64,000 nt of DNA, taken from positions 682,001-746,000 of the forward strand of contig CAKMXJ010000039.1 of assembly GCA_928724745.1 (NCBI GenBank), given 5' to 3'. Both the position numbers and the translations under genes were made by a program. Below the pieces are notes generated by a model. The model had not been told where the DNA came from. It searched no databases and worked only from the letters and a program-made list of their open reading frames with translations. Each line of letters starts with the position of its first letter. Position 1 is the first letter of the stretch. Source of the DNA: Anthracocystis setariae (Eukaryota > Basidiomycota > Ustilaginomycetes > Ustilaginales > Ustilaginaceae). Below are positions 51,163 to 61,001 of this stretch, one piece after another.

Positions 51163-52713
51163 ATGTCAACGGATGGCCACCGATCGAGTCAGCGTCGTCG
51201 CCACGATGACCAGGCCGCTGCATCCTCCAGCCGTCAGCCCACCCATTCCAGCAGAAGAGGCGCTGAACCGGGTTCCAGCCGCCATGCCCTATCACAACGA
51301 CGAGACGGACGCTTCGAGGAAGACCATGCAACGACCGAGACCGAGGGGGAAGCACCTTCCGCTGTAGGCAGCGACGATGAGGAGCAAGACGACGATGACG
51401 ACGATCTGCGACTTCGCCCCTACATCCAGCTGTCCGTATCGGACATTGCCCGAAAGCAAGCCGATCAGATGGGCGATGCCGAGATCCAAAAGAAGGCGGC
51501 CGAATTGGCAAGATATGCGCTAGCCTGCGAATATACCCGCACCACCATCCGAAAGGACGACGTCCGCATTAAGGTGCTCGATAAAGCCCCTTCGCGAGCG
51601 TTTCCCGTCATCTTCAACGCTGCTCAGCAGATCTTGCGCGATACATTTGGCTTCCACATGGTCGAGGTACGACCCAAGGGAAAGGACAATGCCGAGCTCG
51701 TAAAGCAAGCACAGGAAGTTCTGCGAAATGCAGCCAGCACCATGAATGGGCTGCGATCCCGTAAACCGCGCACCGCCGAAGACGACGAAGCTGCTACCAC
51801 CACGGAAGGAGGCCCCAGCAACATGTGGCAACTCGTCTCGGCATTGCCGTCTCGCGTCATCAAGATGCTGGTAACTGCGGACGAGGAGCTCACCAACGTG
51901 TACGCAGAAACGAATCCCAACAGCGCCTCTTGCTCAGCTCAGCGTAGACAACCACGCCCCAACCAGCCCAAGTCGGCTCTGGACTGGACTTCGGCCGACA
52001 AGCAAGATGGCGAAATGGGTCTTCTCTATTTCATCCTTGCCATCATTCTCGTCAACGGACGAACTATCAGCGATGGTAAGTTGGTTTTCAGCCCGATTTG
52101 GTTCTAGCTTGGTAAGACGTTCAGAAGGGAAATGTACTGACCCCGCATCTGTATCGTACCCTACACAGCTGCGTTGCATACCTACCTTCGCCGCCTGCAT
52201 CTAGAACCTCACACTGTACTCCCAAAAGCGCTGTGCGGCACAGGGCCTGCGCTCGGTTCGGCATCGACGGGCACGCAGCCCACACAGACCCAGTCAAGAT
52301 CTAGGACCATGCAAGGAACGCTAGAGGGCTTCCTGAGTACCATGGTCAAGCAGTCGTATCTGGAAAAGCAGCGCTCCGAGGTGATTGATGTCATGGATGC
52401 TGCAGTAAGCCAAAGTCAACAGCAAAGACGCAGAGGACGTCCAAGCGGAGGTGCTGGTGGCAATGCGGACGACGAACAGGTCTTGTGGGAATGGCGGTGG
52501 GGTAGCCGAGCTGAGGTGGAAGTGGGTGAGAAGCGCATCGGTGAGTTTATCTCGACCGTCTTGTTGGAACAAGTTGAGACGCAGGGCGACGTAGAGGCGG
52601 GCGAGGCAGAGAACGAAGAGACCCAGACCATCGCTCGCAATCGCATGGCCAAGCGTCGCAAGACACTGCTAAGCAACATAGCGTCTGCTGCTGGATCGCA
52701 GCTGGTCGAGTAG
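51163..52713 (+). CDS. NSE3: Smc5/6 complex MAGE subunit Nse3 (2 exons)
   Basis: Exons 51163-52075 and 52169-52713 (93-nt intron, GTAAGT...CACAG, phase 1), giving 485 aa. Nse3 is the MAGE-domain partner of Nse1 and Nse4 in the Smc5/6 DNA-repair complex and binds DNA. The first 85 residues are disordered and Arg/His/acid-rich. The MAGE homology domain covers about 90-470: AAELARYALACEYTRTTIRK, FPVIFNAAQQILRDTFGFHM, GLLYFILAIILVNGRTISD at the exon junction, then LHTYLRRLHLEPHT. The C-terminal winged helix includes FLSTMVKQSYLEKQR and EWRWGSRAEVEVGEKRIGEF, the classic MAGE ending. An Asn/Ala/Arg-rich insertion (about 225-275) separates the two halves of the domain. Confidence 0.93.
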
Positions 52714-53568
52714 ATCCACTGAATCAATTTGCACTGTAGTACGAGCCCCTATTATCCATCCCATCGATGCGATTTAGCATGCAGATTGCCGAGTGTGGAA
52801 CATGAGATTATTGACCCACATATGCAGTAGTGTAGAGACATCAGACACCCATTTCGATCCTGCCACGCTGCACATGGCATTCGATTTGATTTGTTAGACC
52901 GCCCTTTGTGGGTGCAGTCAAGCTGGACTGTGATTGGATGTGGGAAACGCGCCTTGTGCAGTGCAGTGCAGTGCAGTGCAGTGCAGTGCAGTGCAGTGCA
53001 GTGCAGTACTGTAGTGTCGAGCGTCTCCTCTGTTTGTGGTCTGATTTGTTCGACATGCAGAGATTAGCGCTCGTTTGGAATTTCCGAGTCAGAGTTGAGT
53101 ACAGGTAACACAAAAGAGAGAGAGAGACAGAGAGAGATCCGATACATGACCCGATTGTGTCAAGGCGGCTGGACCCCTCTCATTTCGGCAGACAAGCAAA
53201 GCGAGCAAAGCAAGCAGAAGCCCAACGTGGAATCCGCACCCGGAACAAGCGAGAGTACAGGATGCTTTCGTGCGCAGGCCATGGTGGCCAACTTGACTTG
53301 ACTGTGTCGTGCTTTCTCCACAGCCTCGGCTCTCTGGCCCATCCTAAGCTGTCGACAACCTCCTCTGCAACTGCACATCGCACTTCTTCCTATCTCCAAC
53401 TTCACTCGATCCGTCTGTCCGCTCGCTCTTCCTCCTTATCGTCATTCGAGATCGTCTCGGAGCATTCGTCTCGTTTGCTGCACGCACCACATCAGGAGCA
53501 ACGGTGCCCACATCTTGATCCTTCCGAAAAGCAGCGTCCAATTCGCTCGATTCTCGTCGTGACACCGA
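52714..53568. other. Intergenic: NSE3 3' flank / LRR-CCCH promoter
   Basis: 855 bases with a GTGCA pentamer array (listed separately) and an AGAG purine run near 53115-53137. No gene seen. Confidence 0.55.
52956..53005. repeat. (GTGCA)10 pentanucleotide microsatellite
   Basis: Ten perfect tandem copies of GTGCA about 240 bases after the NSE3 stop and 560 bases before the next start codon. Confidence 0.97.
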
Positions 53569-56500
53569 ATGTCAGCGGCGGTTCGGGCTGCCCTGGCCGT
53601 CAAAAGGGCCGAAGCTCGATCCCGCTCCGTATCGCCCTCCAAGCCCAGTCTCTCTCTTCCGAACGGCGACGGACCCAGTGCCACCCAGAACCACCGTCCT
53701 CATTTTGGCCGTGATCTCGATGCTTCCATAGCCAGTCCTTTCGGCTCTCCCAAGCCTGCCTCCAGATCCTTTCCGGCATCCGCACAGCAGATCTCGCCAT
53801 CATCCTCAGCAGACATGGATCTCAACCAGAAGTCCGAACAAGACATTGTCCGCTCCAGCGTTCAGGCAGGTAAGTTACATGCGCGCGAGTGCAAAATGCG
53901 GCCATCTCTTTCCGAGCCATTGTCCTGACAAACAACTACTCCCTTGGCATCAATCTAAACGTCTTCAACATGGACAACTACAGGCAAAGTCAACCTTTCA
54001 TCCAGGTTGCCATCCTTGCAACACGTGCCCGCCTTGCTTCTCTCACTCCTGGCCGATGATCCCCCGTCGTGGTACCTGCAGATCCCCGAGGATGACCGAC
54101 AGCCATGGTACATGCGCGAAGAGGTCCACACTTTGCTGCTAAGCAACAACGAGCTCCTGTCGCTCCCAGATCAACTCGCCCTGTTTCGCGGTCTCAAGCG
54201 TCTGGAGCTTCACAGCAACCGTCTAACCAGCTTGCCGACCGCCGTTTTCCAGCTTTCCGCTCTCACCATTCTCACTCTCTCCAAGAACGACCTCACGACC
54301 TTCCCTCATTGTCTGCTTGCCCTCGACAACCTCGTCACGCTCAATCTTTCCCACAACAAGATCCAGACGCTTTGGAAGGATGAGGATGTGGCTCTAGCCC
54401 GATCTCAGCGCGAAGCCTGGGAGAAAGACAATGCTGAACCCGAGAACGGCGTCTGGGCAGGCCTTTCGCCTTCCAAGAAGGACCGCAAACCGCTCGTTCC
54501 CGCATCGCAAGAGCAACTGAAAGCTCCCTTGCGATCGCTACGCACCCTCGATCTCAGCCACAACCGCATCTCCAATGCTGCCTTGGGCATTCCCGACCTC
54601 GCCAACCGACGCAACAAGGCGACCGAAGCGACAGCCATGGCATTAGTTCGCCTGCCTGCCGGTCTCAGAACGCTCCACTTGGGCCACAACAACATTCGTG
54701 GACCCGTCTCTGTATCACTCTTCCAGCATCTTGGCTCGCTCGAGGATCTTGGCTTGCAGGGATGTGGGATCGGAGACGACGTCTTGGCTTTGGGGAGTGT
54801 CGACGACACCAAGGAAGCTATGTCCCGTCTTTCGGTACTCGATCTGTCCGGTTGCGAGCTTGACGATCTGACCAAGATCGAAGCTCTTTTCGGCTCACAG
54901 CGTATCCAAACGTTTGACCAGGCGGTCGGCAACGTCGACCCTACCCCGTACAGTCAAAGCAAGGTCGATCCCGTCGAAGGCTTGCCCGCGCGCCAGCTCG
55001 TGCGCGTCCTCAATCGTCCTACATCTGCTGATATCGACAAAATGCAAGAGCGGCTGGGCAGCAAGGTGCTGTGCGTGTTGCTGGAAGGCAATCCGCTTAG
55101 AGAAGAAGCGCTCCGTCAGAAGCGTGGCGGTCGCTCGGCTGCTTCGCCAGAGAAGAAGGCTGCGGCATCTTCAACGTCGGGTACCGGCCCCAACCGAGCC
55201 GGTGGCAGCCCGATCCCAACCGCAGTCTCGACTCCCCCACTTCCGGGAACACCAGCCTCTGGGGCAAGCTCATCTCAACTCCCGCCGAAGCCTCAGGTCG
55301 TCAAAGAGGACTGGGAAATCCTGGCCGAACAAGGCCTCAACACTGAACTTGGCCGACGCAAGTTTCGTATCGAGCAAGCGCGGCGTGAGCAGGAGGCTGC
55401 GGCCGCAGCAGCGGCATCCAAGGAAAATGGGCTCTCTGGTGCTGAAGAGGCCCAGTCGCGTGGTCGCAAGCCTCGAGCAGCTGATGAGGCTGCCAGCTCA
55501 GACGCTGATGGTGCTGGGTCCAGGGAGCGGGCTACGTCGCAAAACCGTGCAGAGTCGTTGGACGACAAAGATGGTGGCAGCGCTCTGGCCAATGCCAAGC
55601 TCAGCTCCAAGAAGAAGGAGGCACTCGGCCAAGTTCCCTGCAAGTTTTTTCGGAGTAATGGATGTTCGGCCGGCGCATCCTGTCCCTTCGCCCACACTCT
55701 CCCAGGAGATGGCGGGCAAAAGTCCGTTTGCCAATGGTTCCTGAAAGGAAACTGTCGATTCGGTCACAAATGCGCTCTGGCTCACGTCCTACCAGGTCAG
55801 CCGATGAGCATGGATCGTAAAAATAAGCGTGCAGCTCAACATGGGCAGCCGCTACCACAAGCTACCGGCCAGCAGCAAGCGATGTCTGCGCAGTCTGGGC
55901 AGCCTCTGATGCTGCAACAGCATGTTCAGCCCAAGCTTGGTCAGCCTGGTCAACGACAAGTGTCCGGTCAGCAGGCTCAGCCACAGGCTCAAACTCAGGA
56001 AGGAGGGCCGCTTCCCATGCCATCTGAGCAAGGAACGCCCATCCGATCAGCCCAGGTTCAGGGTGGTACTCCGTCGCAGGTCCCTCCGCAAGTGCGTCCC
56101 CGCAACATGTCGTTCACCACCCGCGATCACGATTTGCCCTTTGGCATGCCGGATGACCTCCAGACAACAGCGCCTGTCACTGCTGATCCTAGACGAGCTG
56201 GTTTCGAAAGCATCAACGCGCAGGATCAGTCCCTATCGGCATCGTTCGGTGGAAGCACATCATTTCACCGCCCCGGCTCTTTTTCTCAGAGTTTGAGCGC
56301 ATCGCTTGCTGCTCCATCTTTCGGAGGCATGGACTCGGCGGCTGCAGCTTTCGGTACGTCTGCGTCGGCTCGAGCGTTTGGCACGAGTCCGTTCAGCCAT
56401 CCTAGTGGACACGGACTCTTCTTCTCTGGAAGCCAAGACTCGGAAGGAGGGGCCGGGCCGTTTGCACGCAACCATCGCGACGTCTTTGGCGCTCGAAGCA

Positions 56501-57645
56501 TGGGCCGCGTCGACGACGCCTCCAAGCTATGGGGTGGCATCAGTGCTGGTGCCAATGCACCGCCCATCGGTCGAGGCGATGCGAGCGGCAACAAGGAGGG
56601 GGAGGAAGAGCTCGATGATGCCGAGGATTTCCTTCCTTCGAGCTTATCGGACTTGCTCACCCCTGCTGAGCTTGAACGAAGGCGACGCAGCCATCGTCTA
56701 TCGTCCTCGCTTGCAGGTGATGGTGACAGGATCACTGTGGCTCAAAGCATGCCCTTGCACTCAGGCTTGGGCACATCGCTCGGATTCGGTCGATCAGCCA
56801 TCGGTGCGGAGAGGGCGAGAGCGAGCAATCTGTCGGCTGGATTCCAGACACAGCAGCATCAACAGGCACACGGTGGCGGCGAAGAGTACCGTCCCTTTGG
56901 TGACGGACGTCGACCCAGTGGTCTCGACTCGATCGCATTCCGAGAAAGCTCAAGCGGTCTTTCTACGTCAGCTAGCCGTGCTGCGGCGCATCATGCTCCA
57001 GGGCAAAGCTTGCCGCAGGGTCTTGCTGCAGGTCTGAGCCGACTGCATCTGAGGACGGGTGGGAACCAGACGGGTGGCAGTTTCGCAAGCGGAGGATTTG
57101 GATCGGTCGGCGCGACTGGAAATGCCGAAGGTGCCAATACTGGTGCTCACCCGACGAGCGTCTTTGGCTCATCGTTCAATCAAGCATCGCAGGCGGGCAA
57201 TGCAGCGCTCCGCGTACCCAGCAGTTTGGATGACTACGGGCTTGGCCCTACCGCTCCGTCGTCGGTCCTGCCTCACCGCAGCCCGCTCAGCTTTGCGGTC
57301 GGAAGTCAAAACGCACCTGGTAGTGGTAGGTTGAGCGGCTCGTTTGCGGACAAGCATGGCAACGGCTCGTTCGGCTCGCCCGGTAGTCTCGGTGCAGCGG
57401 GTTCACCGTTTTCGCCTCCACTCTCTGCTATTGGGTCGAGCAGAAATTCGGGTGTGGGCGAAGGCGGGATCGCGATTCCCGAGTCTGGCGCTCAGAAGCC
57501 GATGGGTGGTAATAGGTATGCTCAGCATCCAGCTACGCAGAGGTTGCGCGCGGGGAGCAGTGCAGCAGCGCCCCACTCGCCTTTGACATTGCCAGTGGTG
57601 ACGGCAGAGGAGGATGAAGAGGAGGCCATCTTTGAGCTAGAGTAG
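53569..57645 (+). CDS. Leucine-rich-repeat protein with tandem CCCH zinc fingers (2 exons)
   Basis: Exons 53569-53869 and 53984-57645 (114-nt intron, GTAAGT...TACAG, phase 1), giving 1320 aa. After a Ser/Pro-rich N terminus comes a leucine-rich repeat domain (about 147-403; repeats such as LKRLELHSNRLTSLP and LVTLNLSHNKIQTL). A linker with Ala/Glu-rich helix follows, then two CCCH fingers, both C-x7-C-x5-C-x3-H (652-673, CKFFRSNGC...H; 683-704, CQWFLKGNC...H), whose sequence resembles fungal Lee1-type zinc-finger proteins that bind RNA. The rest (about 720-1320) is Gln-, Ser- and Gly-rich with scattered FG dipeptides and an acidic end (EDEEEAIFELE). Role unknown; RNA binding is inferred from the fingers. 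The upstream frame starts at a clear ATG at 53569. Confidence 0.88.
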
Positions 57646-57794
57646 ATCCAAAAATGAAACGTCAGAGGTAGGCGCAGTGTAGCCATCGTGTTGACGTTAG
57701 AAGAAAGTTGTACGCGATCTTGGCTGTGCTCACAAGAATGCTGTCAATGATATCGTTACAGTGTGGATGAAAAGCATACGAGAGTGAAGAGTGA

Positions 57795-58757
57795 CTAGGA
57801 GCGTCTAGCGGCGTTGACAGCATCGCGAAGTTCCTGACTGATGTAGAGGTCTTCAGCGAGGTTGTGGATGGGTGTAGATTGGTCCAGATTGAATTTGACC
57901 ATGTCGCTGTTGGTGAAGCCTTTGTTTCGGAGGTAGAGTTCGTCTACTAGGAATTGACCTGTGAAGTGGGTGCTGTTTTCCTCGAGGATCCTAGCTGCGG
58001 CTTGAGCGACGATGGTGGGGGAACGCCAACGACGTTCCTGGATATGTGCGTCTTTGCTGACGATCTTCATGGCCGAAGTAGCGATGAGGGTGTAGGGCCA
58101 GAGGGAGTTGACTGCGATTTTGCCGAGGGTTTCTGCGGAGAGGCCGAGGGTGAGGAGGCTCATGCCGAATTTGGCGATAACGTAGGCGGAGGCGGTTTGT
58201 GCGATCTGGTGTGGGAAGATGGCAGGTTGGGGTGAGGCGGGGCCTGGGGTGGTGGAGAGGGTGTTAAAGTTGAGGGGGGGAGAGAGGGTGAGGATGTGTG
58301 GGTTGTTGCCGGATTGAGCCGAGGAGAGGAGGTGTGGGAGGGCGAAGCGCGAGACGAGCCACGATCCGCGAGAGTTGATCCCATTCATCAGATCGTACGA
58401 CTTGACGCTTGCGCTGACGGTCGGCGTCATGTTGATGGCACTGGCGTTGTTGATGACAATGTCCAATCCCCCGAACTTGGCCGCAACTTTGTCAATCGCC
58501 TCTTCAACCGCATTGGCGTCTCGAACATCGAGTTGGACGGGCATCGTTTCGACGTTGCACCCAGCTGGTGCGGCAGATGCGATCTCATCGCACGCAGTGT
58601 AGATGGTTCCAGGAAGCTTGGGATGCGGCGCGGCGGTTTTGGCCGCAATGACTACGTTGGCACCACGAGCGGCCAGAGACTTGCCAATCTCGAGTCCAAT
58701 CCCCCGACTACCGCCGGTGATGAACGCTGTCCTTCCTGCCAACGAAAGAGGCGCCAT
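57795..58757 (-). CDS. HSDL2-like short-chain dehydrogenase/reductase
   Basis: 320-aa SDR with the cofactor motif TGGSRGIG (14-21), the NNAS motif (103-106), active-site Ser159 in LTLSPPLN, and Tyr192/Lys196 in YVIAK. The SPPLN and FGMSLLTLGLSAE blocks are those of hydroxysteroid dehydrogenase-like 2 (HSDL2), a mitochondrial or peroxisomal enzyme. The mammalian protein has an additional C-terminal SCP2 domain, which is absent here; a separate SCP2 gene lies at 23604. The open frame goes further upstream; a second ATG at 58871 would add 38 residues (MTFQIASIFL...) that look like an organelle leader. The end (AARRS) is not a peroxisomal signal. One exon. Confidence 0.9.
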   Translation of the reverse strand: MAPLSLAGRTAFITGGSRGIGLEIGKSLAARGANVVIAAKTAAPHPKLPGTIYTACDEIASAAPAGCNVETMPVQLDVRDANAVEEAIDKVAAKFGGLDIVINNASAINMTPTVSASVKSYDLMNGINSRGSWLVSRFALPHLLSSAQSGNNPHILTLSPPLNFNTLSTTPGPASPQPAIFPHQIAQTASAYVIAKFGMSLLTLGLSAETLGKIAVNSLWPYTLIATSAMKIVSKDAHIQERRWRSPTIVAQAAARILEENSTHFTGQFLVDELYLRNKGFTNSDMVKFNLDQSTPIHNLAEDLYISQELRDAVNAARRS

Positions 58758-59221
58758 CGCGAACAAAGACGAGAGGGTACCAAGACGAGCGTGATCAAGT
58801 GCAGAGGATGATGGTGGTCGGCTGAGGAAGGAAGTTGGAACAAGGAATATGGAGGCTATTTGAAATGTCATCCGGCAATTACCCCATACGGCTATCACTC
58901 TAGTTATGCAGTATTGGCTTTGGCATGGCCGATACATTGCTGTCGCCGTTCCCGGCTCCTGCAAGCGAGTTTCAGGTCGCTTTGACAAGGATTCTTGGCT
59001 GTGCCCGACGCTGAACCTTGGCTCGTACGTGGACTGTATCACATCGGCTTCCGTGGGCAGCTTGCTCGTGATAAGTCCGTCCATAATTCTTATATCTATT
59101 TTTTATTCTATTAGTTCATGATTTTCACGCCATCGTACTGTACGTACACATCGTCGGATCGGTAGAACTTGTCGGTCGGCTCAGCATAATCAAGTGGTAA
59201 CCATCGTCGGGTATTCTTTGC
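58758..59221. other. Intergenic: HSDL2-like promoter / METTL3 3' flank
   Basis: 464 bases, of which the first 114 may be coding if the upstream ATG at 58871 is used. Nothing else seen. Confidence 0.5.
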
Positions 59222-60514
59222 CTAATACATGCCAGTGCCTGGATACGCCTGAGCGTAGAATTGTTGCTGTTGTGGGTGACTATGGAAATGTTGCTGCCGC
59301 TGAGCAGCTTTACTTGCTCTGTAGTCGGCCAACTTCTGCTTGAGCTGTGGATCCAGCACCTGATCTGACTTGAGTTGGTTGCCCAAGGTCAGCCATCCCC
59401 TTTTCACGTTGTGCCGTCTACCGAAGAGCTCTACTTTTCTTCCCCCGGGACAGAGCCGCTCGATCATAGCGTACAGCTCGTCAGGCTTCCTCGAGGTGTC
59501 TCGTACTTCAGATACGATGACATCTGCATTGATTCCGCGGTGCACCCAGTCCGGCAAAGGGGGCGGTACGCCAGCTCCTCGGCTAGCCACGTACCGCTGA
59601 GTAGATCCAGCGATGGGCTTGCTTTCAATCGCTGCTTCCGGCGATGCGCGTACTTTGGCGCCAACCAAGCAATGCTCTTTCGTGTGATTCAGATGATGAC
59701 CCGTCCGACCGGTGCGAATCAGACGCTGGGTCTGCCCGATCTTGACCCAGATGAGCTCGTCGATGCGAGTGTATCCCCAGTGCGCTAGAAGCTCCCTTCC
59801 CAGCTCCATAGCTCGACCGGTTGTCCAGAGGAAGATCAAGCCTTCGTCTTGAAGCAAAGGCACCGGCATCGCGCGCATGTCATCGTCGCTCATGGTGCCG
59901 TACGGCAACGACATGTGAATATCCCACGGAGGATCGGCGAGGATGACATCGAATTTGCCCAGCATGGTATAGTCGAAGTCCTTGAGGTCGCAGTCGATCC
60001 ATTGAGCTTCTTGCTGCTTCTGCGGCGCATTCGGGTCTGCCGGCCGAATCCACGACTCAAACCCATGCTCCCTGAGTGTGCGAGATGGGTGTATCAGCCC
60101 GATCTGCTTAGCTTCCTCTGAGTCCGGCTCGTATGCATGGTTGGGATCGGTGGTTTGGAAGGTAAATGGGCGTTGCGGAGGGTCGGTGTCGAGTTGGAAA
60201 TGAAGGTACTTGCACGATGTGGTGCGGTGGCAAGTGTTGAGGTAGCTGCAATGTCCGTAGGATGGCTCTGTCTGTGGGTATAGAACGGGTTGGAAATGCA
60301 GCTTCTGGCAATTGGCAGCGTCGGGACAGTCGGAGCGGGTGAGAGAGAGGCAGAACTCCTGATAACGGTTGTCTATGCTGCTCATGAGCTTGGTAAGCAG
60401 ACGTTGCTTGGCAGAGGGAGCCGACAGGAACGTCGAGGTGATAGCATCGACTGCATCTTGATCTGTAAAGTCGGGAGCTGTCATCGCCGTATCTTCCGGC
60501 TTGTCTCGAACCAT
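59222..60514 (-). CDS. METTL3: METTL3/IME4-type mRNA m6A methyltransferase
   Basis: 430-aa MT-A70 family enzyme, the SAM-dependent writer of N6-methyladenosine in mRNA, normally acting as a heterodimer with METTL14 in the nucleus. Two CCCH zinc fingers precede the catalytic domain: Cys55-Cys63-Cys69-His73 and Cys89-Cys95-Cys101-His105, as in METTL3. The catalytic DPPW is at 194-197 (FDVILADPPWDIHMSLPYGT). The substrate/SAM loops RTGRTGHHLNHTKEHCLVGA and the ending RKVELFGRRHNVKRGWLTLG follow the METTL3 pattern closely. The C terminus is Gln-rich (about 395-425). It is shorter than human METTL3 (580 aa) because the N-terminal leader is reduced. One exon. Confidence 0.93.
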   Translation of the reverse strand: MVRDKPEDTAMTAPDFTDQDAVDAITSTFLSAPSAKQRLLTKLMSSIDNRYQEFCLSLTRSDCPDAANCQKLHFQPVLYPQTEPSYGHCSYLNTCHRTTSCKYLHFQLDTDPPQRPFTFQTTDPNHAYEPDSEEAKQIGLIHPSRTLREHGFESWIRPADPNAPQKQQEAQWIDCDLKDFDYTMLGKFDVILADPPWDIHMSLPYGTMSDDDMRAMPVPLLQDEGLIFLWTTGRAMELGRELLAHWGYTRIDELIWVKIGQTQRLIRTGRTGHHLNHTKEHCLVGAKVRASPEAAIESKPIAGSTQRYVASRGAGVPPPLPDWVHRGINADVIVSEVRDTSRKPDELYAMIERLCPGGRKVELFGRRHNVKRGWLTLGNQLKSDQVLDPQLKQKLADYRASKAAQRQQHFHSHPQQQQFYAQAYPGTGMY

Positions 60515-61001
60515 CAGTGTTTGTTTTGCGCCAGTGTTATGGAGGCATGGTGCGTGATCTGTTAGTTGTCGACATCAATGCTCAGTGCTTTATGAACTGC
60601 CGATGGTCATAAGATGAAGTCGGTGGTGGAGCTGATCTTGATGCAACCAGGGTGACAGAGTGTAGGTTGGTCTATGAATCCCACTTTCTCGTTAATTCCC
60701 CTAAAATCACTACAAAATTGCCTCCACAAAATCACACCGAAAAACCGAATAATGCACGTTTCAACTGCTTATTCCGCGCGAGAACAATCACCGAAATCCG
60801 AATAAAGAAAGACCAGAGCGGCGCTCCGGCTGAGAAAGCAGCTTTGGACCGGTTGTGGCTCGTCTGTGCCAACCAAGCTCCTTCATTCACGCACAGACGA
60901 AGTTGACTGGTTGCAACTCCATCTCATACGCCGAGTCTTCTCTTCCCATCACGTTCATCCTTTCGGACTCGGATTACATTGGTGTTCTTGGTCTGGACAA
61001 G
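60515..61001. promoter_or_regulatory. Divergent intergenic region METTL3 / tail-anchored-like gene
   Basis: 487 bases between two genes read away from each other; both promoters must lie here. The plus-strand frame enters it only through a GTG at 60855. No gene seen. Confidence 0.5.
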
